A stretch of DNA of 64,000 bases from Folioceros fuciformis (taxonomy: Eukaryota; Anthocerotophyta; Anthocerotopsida; Anthocerotales), in the NCBI GenBank assembly GCA_049999805.1, contig JBNGIO010005877.1, positions 16,728-80,727 on the forward strand, in the 5' to 3' direction. The notes under the pieces were generated by a model. That model saw nothing but the letters and a program-made list of their open reading frames with translations, was not told the DNA's origin and did not search any database. Position numbers and translations under genes: made by a program. How positions within the stretch are numbered: the stretch's first letter is position 1; each line of letters starts with the position of its first letter. Positions 10,074 through 19,894 of the stretch are shown one piece after another.

Positions 10074-12851
10074 TCATAGGTTTCGCTCATGAGGCTCTAG
10101 CCAGGGATAGCCGATTGCATCAAACACGTCTTTCTCCGTTTTACAGAGCAGCCCGGATGCTCGCTGAGCCTCCTGCGGCGACAGGTCGACCTAACCATGT
10201 GAAGAGACAGGGCCGGCGAACTAAACGCAGAGGAAAGCGAGGGTCGGGGAAACCTACCTTGTGGCCGATAGCGTCCCGGAGGACGGGGAACAAGCCGTGG
10301 TCATCCAGCTTGTACCCCTTGCTTTCAGCTATGAGCCTCAACCTGCACATGCCAGCCCGTGATCACTGCAGGTGCCCGATGTCGTCAGACACAAAGACAT
10401 CACCACACACCGAGGCCAGGACAATTTGCAGTACCTCCTGTTCAGAACATCGTTCCCCGTCCAGGCGATAAGTCCGAACGGATATTGCTCATACGGATAC
10501 ACCTGGGAAACGGCCACATGATGAACCCACGAGGCAAGCAGGCGTGCCGTGAACGGTACCAAGTGGACGGTATTAGTAAAAACATTTCTCACCTTGAAGT
10601 CGATACGATGACGCTGTTCACGACCGGGATACTTGCAGAGTCCCAAAAAGGTGTCCACACCATGGTCGGTTCCCTGCTCAAACCCAGCAAGCTCGATTAG
10701 TCGAGGAGCAAAAGTTAAAAGGCTATGGATTACGAGCTTTCTCGCTTACATGAGAGCTGTGTTCTCCAAACAGTAGCTCTTCTGCTAGGAAATCCATTTC
10801 TCTCAGTTTCCGGACGAGGAGGACTAAGAAGCCAACGTGCCTGTCCGGACAAATGCACTGTCAGCTTTACCGAGGTTCTTGCATCGACGACTCGAATCAT
10901 GGGGGACCCATCATCTTACCCCTGCCCATCAGGGTGTGTTATCACCAAGTCCATGTCACCACTGGTTGCCTTGCCCCGTCGGTAGGAGCCACCACAGACC
11001 ACCACTATCTGCATGGATGCACCAAAGTCATTGCCTGGGAATCAGCGAGAAAGCCACGGCATTTACGATTGCCACTTGGAGATTTACATTCGGTCTTATA
11101 CTCTCAGCAGCCTTTCGAACAAGGGCCTCCATCTCTGTCACCTGCGGGAGCAGGCACGACGTCAGCCCAATAGGGCCAAACACTTAGTCCTCAGGAGTCG
11201 GGGGACACCGGAGGCTTCAGCTCACCTCATGCCTGGGGATACGCTTGTTGATGTCATCGTGGTAAATGATCCCCACCCTTTGTGAGGCAGTGAGAGATCT
11301 GTCACGAAGCACTTCTTCCAGCGTCCTGTAACCTTTCTCGTACAGCCTCTGCGCAGTTGTAGGGCCTATGCCCCATACCGATCCGAACAGGCTGAGTGTT
11401 CGTATCTGTTGTTACTTACAGCATCAACACCTTTGACAGAGCAGGACGGCTGTAACGGTCTTCGAGGTAGGTGCACAAAGTGAAGTGGACAACCTTCTCA
11501 TCGATTCTGAAGTGCTCCAACTTGGACATGGTGCCAGTCTCTAGAATTTCTTGTATCTGCATATTGAAATATTATACACCGTCTTCATAACTAGTACAGA
11601 ACCCGCAACCCACTGGCTTGGAGGAAACGGAGGGCGTACATGTTCCTCCATACCCTTGCCGATGCTGGGGAGTCCCTTCACCTGTTTGACATTGGTGATT
11701 TTGAAAGGAACCTTTTCGATAGTCGAGGCAGCTTTGTAGTAACTGAACGACCTTCTGTCATCTCCCAGGGCTGCAAGATGAAGGTTATCTCATGACCCAT
11801 GTTGTCACTCGAGGCAAGAAATGAAACCATTTTCATCACAATCTGGTAGCAAAACTTGCCATCCTTATATATGCCCCTGAGCTCATCAAAAAGGGCCGTG
11901 ATTTCTGGGTTCTGGTTTGGAGGAGCACTATGAACAGACCTCTGAAAGAATGGTACCAATGGTTAGCACTGCTCTGAAGTAAAAGTGAGAGGGCTACAAC
12001 TCTATCCCGCAAAAGCACAATCAACCTGCTCAACAGACTCAACTTCGCCCCCAGATGCTCTGTCGTCACTGCCCTCTTTCCCTGGATGGGGGTCCCTTGA
12101 AAGGAGTCCTGCTTTAGCTCTTCCCCTTATCATCGTCATCCAGTCATCTTCTCGACTGAGCGACTTCTGAGGCCTGTCATTTGTATCATCCCCGTCGCTA
12201 CCTTCACTTGAATAAAGCTTTGAACCATATTCATTCTCGAGGGAATCAAACGGGGATAGGTCACTTAACGAGGATGTGGCATCGGCATCTGGAGGAAACG
12301 TCAGGACATACTTCTCCACTGGCAACAGATTACCTGAAGTCAGGCAACCCTCTACCCAGTCATATCTCACCGGTACCTGCCACCAGCATGAACCAAACAA
12401 AAGCGTCAGACAACCCTTCCCAGTGAAATTCACCATTTTATTTTACTGCAGCTATGGAGGCCCCTACCGCTGCCAGCTTCTTCAACCTCTTCCCCTCCAC
12501 TCTTTGGAGTAGAGCCTCAGTGTTGGCTGCAAAAATGTATGTAAGCTTCCTAGAGACTCGGTCTTCAACTGTGCCTCCCATTTGTCGAAACTTGTTCTTC
12601 CATATCTGAAACAACCGTAAGTATTCAGCTACATGGATGCTTTTGTCACAACTAGCCTCCTCACACCTCCACAGCTCGAGTCACGTCAAATCTCTAGACT
12701 GATACGTCTCCGATCCCGAAGAACAGAGTTTCATGAAGAGCCAAAGACTGCTCTGCTGTACACCAACAGAGAATTGAGCTAATTCGGACACCTGCAATCG
12801 CTGGGGCTGAATTGCTTTCGGAACGAACAGCGCAACCCTTCCAGAAAACAT
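10074..12851 (-). CDS. POLL: DNA polymerase lambda, family X
   Basis: Gap-filling polymerase for base-excision repair and end joining, nuclear. Fourteen exons (5' to 3'): 12851-12792, 12605-12468, 12376-12026, 11941-11860, 11770-11640, 11556-11494, 11405-11226, 11141-11088, 11008-10920, 10840-10750, 10673-10593, 10502-10435, 10342-10258, 10172-10074. They sum to 1572 bases, 523 residues; plant Pol lambda is near 530. An N-terminal BRCT domain ([15 protein letters not shown] near its end) is followed by a Ser/Asp-rich linker, the lyase and helix-hairpin-helix region ([20 protein letters not shown]), the catalytic palm with [15 protein letters not shown] holding two metal-binding aspartates, then RHRIDFK, and the C-terminal [11 protein letters not shown]. 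The intron after exon 4 has a GC donor (gcaagt), a known minority class. The start at MFSG is the first in-frame ATG; a further upstream exon is possible. Confidence 0.93.
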
Positions 12852-13203
12852 GTTCGTGCCGTCCAAGGCCAGCTTCCATCTCAATCTTCGCGTTTCTCCA
12901 TACTACTCCCCAAATGCAAGCGAAGCGTCTCTGTAACCCACCTAAGCTGAAACTGCTATCCTGCAACGACGAGTGAACGCTACTCCGTGAGCGACGTTGC
13001 CGTGGACTTGCTCGCTGCCGAGGTTTTGTCTGACGCCATTTTGACCGGAGGCCGCATTTCTAGATCCTTCAGGTCAAGCTTCTTATTCGGTACATGTTCC
13101 TTCCACCGTTATTTCGACAAGGATTCGGACTAAAGAGGACATGCAAACCTGGAGAAAACGGTGCATCGTCCCCTTAGCCATGTCCGCCGAGTGTTCACGG
13201 TTT
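12852..13203. other. Spacer between POLL start and PPR stop
   Basis: This holds the 5' flank of POLL and the 3' flank of the E-class PPR gene. A short open stretch on the minus strand near 13,040 begins with ATG but meets a stop before any clear splice donor, so I did not add it to POLL. Confidence 0.4.
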
Positions 13204-15240
13204 TCAGCTGCCTGCTGCGAGGGCCGCTTTCACGTCATCCATTAGGCTCTTCAACAGAGCAACAATCTCGTGCATCTGCGGGTGGGTTGCATCATTTGCC
13301 ACAAAACTGTGTACTTCAGCGGCTACACTTATACGGGTTACACCAGGAGTTTTCATGAGTCCTGCATCTTTCATCCTGTCTCTGATGCATGACTGATCCT
13401 GCCACCTACCAGCTGCAGCGTATATGTTCGACATCAACACATACGCGGCAGTGTTCGAGGGATCAAGCTTGACTAGACGCTCAAATGCACGTTTGCCAAG
13501 ATCCACGTCACCGTGAGTTTGACATGCAGCAAGCATGGACGTCCATACCTCGGCATTATCTTGGACTGGAGATGTGGTGATGAGCAATTCCGCATCGCTG
13601 AGATGACCCGCTCGACCGAGCAGGTCGATCATGCAGGCAAAATGTTTGGTCTTCGGCAAGACACCGTACTCAGCAGCCATGGATTGATATATGCGATAGC
13701 CCTCATCAATCAGGCCTGCTTGACTGCACGCGGAGAGTACACAGACCAAGGTGACCTCGTTCGGCTTCAAACCAGCTTCTTGCATCTGCGTGAAAAGCCG
13801 CAGAGCTTCCTGCCCTTGTCCGTGCTGAGCATAAGCCCCAATTATTGCACTCCATGAAATGACGTCCTTGTGTACCAGGTTCGCAAAGACCTTCCATGCC
13901 TCATCCAAGCTCCCACATTTCGCATACATGTCCAGCAGAGTATTACCAACAAGCGTGTCCGACTCCAATCCACATTCAGCAACACGCACATGAACCTGCT
14001 GCCCTATCTCCAGGTCCGCCAAACTGGCACACGCTCTGAGGACTATCAAGAAAGTCACCATATTCGGCTCTACGCCCTGGTCCTGCATTAGCCCATAAAG
14101 CTCTAGAGCTTCCTTTCCAAACTCATTCTGCAAGTAGCCCCCCAGCATCGAATTCCAGGACACCAGATCCTTATCCACCATACTGTCAAACACTCTCCTC
14201 CCCTCGTCCGCACGTCCACATCTACAATACATATCGACGACGGAGTTGGCAAGACCAACATCCAGGTCCCCCGATCTGACAAGCAGCCCATGAATATGCC
14301 TCCCCCGATCCACGGCCCCGGCGCTCCCACATGCCTGCAACACACTCCCAAGTGTGACCTTATTAGGCTCCACACCCCCCTCCAGCATACGGTCAAACAC
14401 CTCCAAAGCCTCCTTCCCCATCCCATGCCGCGCGTACCCTCCAACCATCGCCGACCACATCACCACATTCCTCCCCCGCACGCCGTCGAACACTTTTTTC
14501 GCATCAGCCATCCTCCCCAAAGTGGCGTACATGCGAACGAGCGTGCTTCCGATAAACACATTAAGCTCCATCCCTTGAGCCCGCAGCCCCTCCACCAGCT
14601 CCATCACTTCCTCCCTGCACCCCGCCTTAGCACACGCCGAGATCATAGCACCCCACAGCACCACATCCCTCCTGGGAACATCCACATTATCAAAAACCTG
14701 CCGCGCTCGATCCAAGCTCCCGCACTTGGCATACATATCCACCAGCGCGCTGGCCACCCTAATGTCCCCCTCCATCCCCGCGTCCGCCAAATGCGTATGG
14801 ACCATCTCCCCCTGCGCCAGCGCCCTGACGCTGCCGCACGCCTTGAGAACCGCCACATACACATACCCGTTAGCCTTCACCCGGGCACGCATCTCCTGGT
14901 ACAGCGCGATCGCCTGCCGCGCCTGCCCGTGCGCAGCGTGCCCTGAGATGACCGCCTCCAGGGACACCGCGTTCGGCCGGGCCATCGCTCGAAAGACCTC
15001 ATTCGCCTCATCCAAGCTCCCGCATGCAGCGAACACCCGCACCAGACCGTTCGCCAGTAGCACGTCCGACATGAGCCCTTCCCCCTCCACCACGGCCCTG
15101 AGCCGCCGGCCGGATGCCAGGTCCTTCTCCTTGGCGCAGGCCTGCAAGGCCCCGTGCAACACCTCCCTGAACGGGGCCGCCGGCGCCGGAAGCTTCCCAG
15201 CTCCTGCTTTCCTGATCACTCCCGCCACACCGCCTTTCAT
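13204..15240 (-). CDS. PLS-type pentatricopeptide repeat protein, E class
   Basis: An intronless frame of 678 residues. It carries a run of PPR motifs from about residue 25 to 560, seen as repeats of the kind LVDMYAKCGSLDRARQVFD, VVLWGAMISACAKAG and PNVTLGSVLQACGS. PLS PPR proteins bind single-stranded RNA in chloroplasts or mitochondria, one motif per base, and mostly specify C-to-U editing sites. After the last repeat come E-type motifs (NTAAYVLMSNIYAAAGRW, then VHSFVANDATHPQ). The chain stops about where a DYW deaminase domain would begin, so any deaminase would have to come from a partner. The N-terminus is Ala/Gly/Lys-rich and could be an organelle presequence. The ATG at 15240 faces the M50B gene across a 491-base spacer. 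Confidence 0.93.
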   Translation of the reverse strand: MKGGVAGVIRKAGAGKLPAPAAPFREVLHGALQACAKEKDLASGRRLRAVVEGEGLMSDVLLANGLVRVFAACGSLDEANEVFRAMARPNAVSLEAVISGHAAHGQARQAIALYQEMRARVKANGYVYVAVLKACGSVRALAQGEMVHTHLADAGMEGDIRVASALVDMYAKCGSLDRARQVFDNVDVPRRDVVLWGAMISACAKAGCREEVMELVEGLRAQGMELNVFIGSTLVRMYATLGRMADAKKVFDGVRGRNVVMWSAMVGGYARHGMGKEALEVFDRMLEGGVEPNKVTLGSVLQACGSAGAVDRGRHIHGLLVRSGDLDVGLANSVVDMYCRCGRADEGRRVFDSMVDKDLVSWNSMLGGYLQNEFGKEALELYGLMQDQGVEPNMVTFLIVLRACASLADLEIGQQVHVRVAECGLESDTLVGNTLLDMYAKCGSLDEAWKVFANLVHKDVISWSAIIGAYAQHGQGQEALRLFTQMQEAGLKPNEVTLVCVLSACSQAGLIDEGYRIYQSMAAEYGVLPKTKHFACMIDLLGRAGHLSDAELLITTSPVQDNAEVWTSMLAACQTHGDVDLGKRAFERLVKLDPSNTAAYVLMSNIYAAAGRWQDQSCIRDRMKDAGLMKTPGVTRISVAAEVHSFVANDATHPQMHEIVALLKSLMDDVKAALAAGS

Positions 15241-15731
15241 CGCCGAGCAGCCGGCGACCTCGTCCGGAGCTCATCACTGGACTCAGTGGAGACGCAGATG
15301 GCGGAGCGGACAAGTCCATCGCCCCGGTTGCCATGCTTCTACTACAAGCGTAACCTAACAGCGAAGAAAGAGCGATGCGAAGCGCACATACGCTAACGAC
15401 AGTTTTCAGTTACGCGGTGGAGTAACATGTAACGCACACGAGATTGGACGATGGCGCGTGACGCGCGTTTTTTGGATTCCCGACTCCTGGACTCTTAGGG
15501 GCCGGAAGCTCCGCGGCATAAGAGGCGCTTTGGACTGTACTGCTGCGTTCAAACGGCGTTCCCTCGCGGCTACCAGAGGCAGTGGCTGGGATCGCAACAC
15601 AGCGTGCTTTCTGTATCGGGAGCGCATTGGGGGCATCGCCCACACCACAGATGTTGAAGATCTGCGGAAATTAGGGAAGATCTGCGGAGTTTGTCTGTTG
15701 GAACATTGGCATCCAGGGAGGAGGAAGTGAG
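15241..15731. promoter_or_regulatory. Shared divergent spacer, PPR gene and M50B gene
   Basis: The only gap between two head-to-head genes is 491 bases, so both core promoters must lie here. Position is the only evidence: I see no convincing TATA box or named element. Confidence 0.4.
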
Positions 15732-16430
15732 ATGGGTCAGTGGCAGCTGGACTCGTGCTGCAATGGGGATCAGCTGGCGTTTGTGATCACCGTGGGGGTG
15801 TTCATCTTCGTGATTTTGGCGCTATGGCGGACGCCGTTGCTGCTGCCGTTCAAGCTCATCACAGTCTTCCTGCACGAGCTCAGCCACGCCATTGCGTGCA
15901 AGCTCACGTGCGGGCACGTGGAGAGCATCAAGGTTCACGCCAATGAGGGCGGGGCTACGCGCACCAGAGGGGGGGTGTCGTGGGTCATTCTGCCGGCGGG
16001 GTACCTCGGATCGTCCTTCTGGGGGTTGGTGCTGGTGGTGATGTCCGTGCGGTGGATCCCGTGCCAGGTCGCGGCCGGGCTGCTCATATTCTCGCTGCTG
16101 GTGGTGTTGTTGAAGGCGGATAATTGGACTTTGCGGTTCCTTGCCGTGGGGTTCATTCTTTTCCTGGGGCTGGTGTGGTTGCTGGAGTACAAGACCGTGG
16201 TGCACATTCTCCGCTACTGTGTGCTCTTCATCGGGGTCATGAATGGTCTCTTCTCTATTTACGATATCTATGACGACACCATCTCGAGGAGGGTGAACTC
16301 CAGCGATGCGGAGAGGTTTGCCGAGATCTGTCCTTGCTGCAATGGCTGTGGTTGGGGCATGGTATGGGGCTTCATCTCTGTCGTCTTTCTCATGCTAGGC
16401 GTCTACTTAGCTTTGGTTATCGTAGACTGA
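15732..16430 (+). CDS. M50B-like membrane metallopeptidase
   Basis: An intronless frame of 232 residues. It has a zinc-binding HExxH motif as FLHELSHAIACKLTCG at about residues 46-61. Several hydrophobic stretches can be seen at roughly residues 17-35, 85-110, 112-130, 133-150, 155-172 and 207-230, so it is a polytopic membrane protein. The layout fits the Peptidase_M50B-like family of plants and bacteria. Site-2-type M50 proteases cut substrates inside the membrane, but a substrate for this branch is not known to me and activity is inferred from the motif alone. A second conserved patch, LPAGYLGSSFWG at residues 87-98, matches the family's NPxG-like region in position only. CPCCNGCGWG near the C-terminus is Cys-rich. 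Confidence 0.85.
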   Translation: MGQWQLDSCCNGDQLAFVITVGVFIFVILALWRTPLLLPFKLITVFLHELSHAIACKLTCGHVESIKVHANEGGATRTRGGVSWVILPAGYLGSSFWGLVLVVMSVRWIPCQVAAGLLIFSLLVVLLKADNWTLRFLAVGFILFLGLVWLLEYKTVVHILRYCVLFIGVMNGLFSIYDIYDDTISRRVNSSDAERFAEICPCCNGCGWGMVWGFISVVFLMLGVYLALVIVD

Positions 16431-16811
16431 TACGTGATTCGACGTACTTGTCCTTCCCCGCGTACGGGAGGGACACTCTTTCTCTCATTATTTGTAACAT
16501 TGATCAGTGCTGTGCATTCTCCGAGAACCATACCGGTGGAAAAATCCAGTGTGTGTTTACAAGGGTCCCTCTTTAAGACATCACACTTGCCCGATTCGGC
16601 CGGAATCCAGATTAAAACTTTCAAATTTTTTCGAACCAGCTCAGTGGCCGTTGTGTGGTGCCAATACTAGCAGCGCAAACATGTACTGAGAGTAGAAATA
16701 AGGTGGCACCAGTTGAGCAATACCAATTGTCATCCGCAGGTACCACCATTCTCTGAGTCCATCACGTGCTCCTTCAACAAATATCTGTACACCGAGCCAT
16801 AAGATGGCACC
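16431..16811. other. Convergent 3' spacer, M50B and PLAC8 genes
   Basis: Two stop codons face each other here. The spacer should hold both 3' untranslated regions. No further gene is seen. Confidence 0.5.
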
Positions 16812-17612
16812 TCAAGACGGCTGACTGCCAGGAATAGAAGGAACCTGTGGACCATTTCCAGTCATCCTTTGCGCTGGGGGAGGACCCGTCATCGACAGCG
16901 ACTGGTATTTGGTGTCGTGCTGTTGTAACTCCCTAAACTCCTGACAAATAGCACACTGATGGCAGAAGAAGTGCGTCGGGCAGTCTCCACAGGGTGTGTC
17001 CTGCTCAAATGCAACACCACCGTACACAGCTTGAAACCGATCTGCCAAAGAGCAGCAAGCCAAACACAAGGAATGCCCCATAACTCGCAAAGCCTCGTAC
17101 CTCCAAGTTGTACTTTGCTCTTAACGCACTCCTGTATCCACAAGCATAACACGAGACACAGGAACCGAGTACTCCAAAAGGTGACCCCGCATAACAGCAG
17201 CCACTTGTCAACACACCCCACAGCAAGCAGTGAAGGACGCAGGGCCCAACCCACGGTCTCCCCTCCAGAAGCTCAACGTTACGGCCAAACAGGTAACAAG
17301 GGCACCAGAGTCCCAGACAACCTGTTGGGAAGCAGAAGAATTAGCTCACAGGACACAAATCCATCGCCAAAGTGCAGCTCAAGTCAGTCAAACAACAACA
17401 ACAACACACAAAGAAGGTAATAGTAGGAACACACAGATTTGCAGGTCATCAAAACAAGCACAGATGCCCGATGACCACCGCTCAGGTTCATGGTGCCCGC
17501 TTCTAATTAAATTCGCCGCTTCCACTTCCACCGAAATTTCACCGCCTTGCTCGCCGTCATCTAGAGCCGCGACATATCCAGGCGGTACATAGGCTCCTCC
17601 CGCTGCCTTCAT
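16812..17612 (-). CDS. PLAC8 (cell-number-regulator-like) protein
   Basis: Three exons, 17612-17435, 17321-17101 and 17000-16812, sum to 588 bases, 195 residues. The N-terminus has AYVPPGYVAALDD, which fits the plant PLAC8 branch with a YVPP-type start. It is followed by WSSGICACFDDLQIC, the Cys-rich block CLGLWCPCYLFGRNVELLEG, a Cys/Gly-rich hydrophobic segment, YRSALRAKYNLE and the closing signature PCGDCPTHFFCHQCAICQEF. PLAC8 proteins sit at the plasma membrane. Members have been linked to organ size control (fw2.2) and to metal resistance, so no single function can be assigned. The start is the ATG at 17612; a GTG just upstream is ignored. The last 25 residues are a Pro/Gly/Ser tail. Confidence 0.92.
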
Positions 17613-18683
17613 CACCTCCTAACAATTTCATACATACACAAGTGTGAAGGATGAAATGAAACAAGGCAAGGCAAGGCCACCACAGGCTCGATCACTCATC
17701 AGCTAGCTAAAACCTAGGAATCCGCATGGCGCTCCATCTCCAGGGTTCTACAGCAATCCAGAACCCGGCGAGGACCACTTGTAAGCCATTCCACAAAGCA
17801 TCCATCCCTCCACAACCCGCGCTACAATATATCCTGCCTTGCCACACACGTTCTACACAGCTCATGCTCTACCTCAATTATGGCGCGAAGAAACCTAGCT
17901 CCGAATGCCACAGCCGGAGACAGAGGAAGCGGATGCAGGGGACGCCCTTCCCTTCACCGCGCTCACTGCTTTGTTAACCACGCAACCGCTAAATGGGCCA
18001 TCGTCCAGCAACCATGTCACCGAATCTGTGGGGACACTCCGCGCTGAACTCAACGCTGACGTTTAGTTTTCGGAAAATTCTTCTACATACACTCGTGTTA
18101 TCGTACATACATACATTCGTTGTCGGACTCGGAAAACGTCTTTGAACATCTTTGTGTTTGGGCGATGAAAGAGTCATGTAGTAGTAGTAATGTAATACGT
18201 GCCGGTCCCAACGTGCTCACCATACCACTTGCCTCCTTACTTTCATAAGACGTGCCCCTTAAAATAAATATATAGTATAAAATAATTAAAAAATGAAAAG
18301 AATCCAAAACAGGGAGGAACAAATTCCTGCCTAGTCCACCTTGTGCTGATAGTCGCCGGTTTGTGATGAGGAAACTGGGAGGGATAAACCTCCGCCGGAT
18401 TTCGATGCGGAGTTGAGCTAGCTGGTCTCATGACGCCGTGGGAAAAGGCGTCGGCCTTGCGGTTCGGATAGCGGAGGCAGCATGCCAATGGGGCACCCTG
18501 ACCAGAGGCACAAATATCAGGACCCTTATCTCCTATCCTCTCGCCCTGGACGTGTGGCTGCCTCACTTTAGGCGCGCATTCCTCCCGTCCCCTATCGACC
18601 TTCGCTGCCTCCACACCTGGGGACTGCGCCTCTGCTCTCCGCGTTCTTCCACCGAATTCCGAACCCTCTCCCGGACTGCAGCT
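17613..18683. other. Divergent spacer, PLAC8 and psaD promoters
   Basis: About 1.07 kb between two head-to-head genes. The psaD leader contains an in-frame open stretch from 18438, but it has no transit-peptide character and precedes the better start at 18684. No other gene is supported. Confidence 0.5.
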
Positions 18684-19295
18684 ATGGCGGCCATGACGAC
18701 AGCCGCGACCGCCGTGGTGGCAGCGGCCGCGCCCGCCGTGGCCAGGGAGAGCAGCTCCACCGGCGTGCGGGCCCGCTCGTCGGCGTTGTTCGGGCAGAGA
18801 ATGCAGGCTGTGTGTGCAGGAGCCAGGGTGAGCATGACAGCTGCGGAGGCCGAGGCGCCGGCCGGGTTCACTCCCCCGGAGCTCAAGCCCGACACTCCCT
18901 CGCCTATCTTCGGGGGCAGCACCGGCGGCCTGCTGCGCAAGGCGCAGGTGGAGGAGTTCTATGTCATCACCTGGGAATCTCCTAAGGAGCAGATTTTCGA
19001 GCTTCCTACTGGGGGCGCGGCCATCATGCGCTCCGGCCCTAATCTGCTCAAGCTGGCCCGCAAGGAGCAGTGCCTGGCGCTGGGAACCAAGCTCAGGACC
19101 AAGTTCAAGATCCAGTACCAATTCTACAGAGTGTTCCCCAACGGAGAAGTGCAGTACCTGCACCCCAAGGACGGAGTCTACCCCGAAAAGGTGAACGCTG
19201 GCAGGAAGGGAGTGGGAATCAACACCCGCAGCATCGGCAAGAATGTCAATCCTGCTACCGTCAAGTTCACAGGAAAGACAGCCTTCGACTTGTAG
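18684..19295 (+). CDS. PSAD: Photosystem I subunit II (PsaD)
   Basis: Stromal subunit of photosystem I that docks ferredoxin and anchors PsaC and PsaE. An intronless frame of 203 residues, normal for the nuclear-encoded precursor. Residues 1-60 form an Ala/Ser/Thr/Arg-rich chloroplast transit peptide. The mature part is almost invariant: [97 protein letters not shown]. The ATG at 18684 opens a good transit peptide; the same frame runs open upstream to 18438 but without one. The codon choice is G/C-rich, as expected of a highly expressed gene. Confidence 0.98.
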   Translation: MAAMTTAATAVVAAAAPAVARESSSTGVRARSSALFGQRMQAVCAGARVSMTAAEAEAPAGFTPPELKPDTPSPIFGGSTGGLLRKAQVEEFYVITWESPKEQIFELPTGGAAIMRSGPNLLKLARKEQCLALGTKLRTKFKIQYQFYRVFPNGEVQYLHPKDGVYPEKVNAGRKGVGINTRSIGKNVNPATVKFTGKTAFDL

Positions 19296-19894
19296 ATTGT
19301 GGGCTGCCCTGGCTGACTTCATCCGCCGCTGTATCGTGTACAGTTTCTTGTAGTCCGTCCTATGAATGACGCCACATTCTGTTCCTCCCTGCCTTGTCTC
19401 CGTTTGGTTTGGTGTTGCGTCACATCGATGGCGACTCCTGATTGAGACTTGGCATGCATCCCGGCTGATCGATGGCACAGGCTTTCTGCCACCTGACTGG
19501 CTTGTCCGTCAGAATGTGTAGACCATTTGTCCCTCCGACTTAAGTTCTTAGAGGGAACAGAAAGCTCAATCAGCGGCTTTCTGCCCAGTATGGCATTGGA
19601 TATAAGATTGGTTGTGATCGAAAGCATTGTTTTTGCACGCAGAAATGCATTTCCCGCCGAACGAGTTTGGGTCTCAAATTAATCTTTGACTTCAATCGTT
19701 GAATTCAAGTTTCCTCTGCAATGTCTCATCGTGCGTCTACACAATCAGTGAAGAACGCGCTGGCGTCCGTCACAGGAGAGATAACGGTATTGTTCTGTTT
19801 CGAAATTGTAGTGTCAAAATTTCGGCATCTGAACACCAGATGATTCCAAGATCCGCCTGACATGATGATATCCCCAGGGTGTCGCCAGCAAGCG
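19296..19894. other. Convergent 3' spacer, psaD and DYW PPR genes
   Basis: Should contain the psaD 3' untranslated region and that of the PPR gene. Short overlapping frames only. Confidence 0.5.

Noticed and set aside
14290-14946. 218-codon plus-strand frame
   Set aside because: Antisense to PPR repeats; it has a His/Pro-rich artificial composition.
18438-18683. In-frame extension upstream of PsaD
   Set aside because: It has no transit-peptide features; the ATG at 18684 gives the normal precursor length.
18243-19478. 411-codon minus-strand frame across psaD
   Set aside because: It is the antisense shadow of the GC-rich psaD gene; the plus strand codes an unmistakable PsaD.
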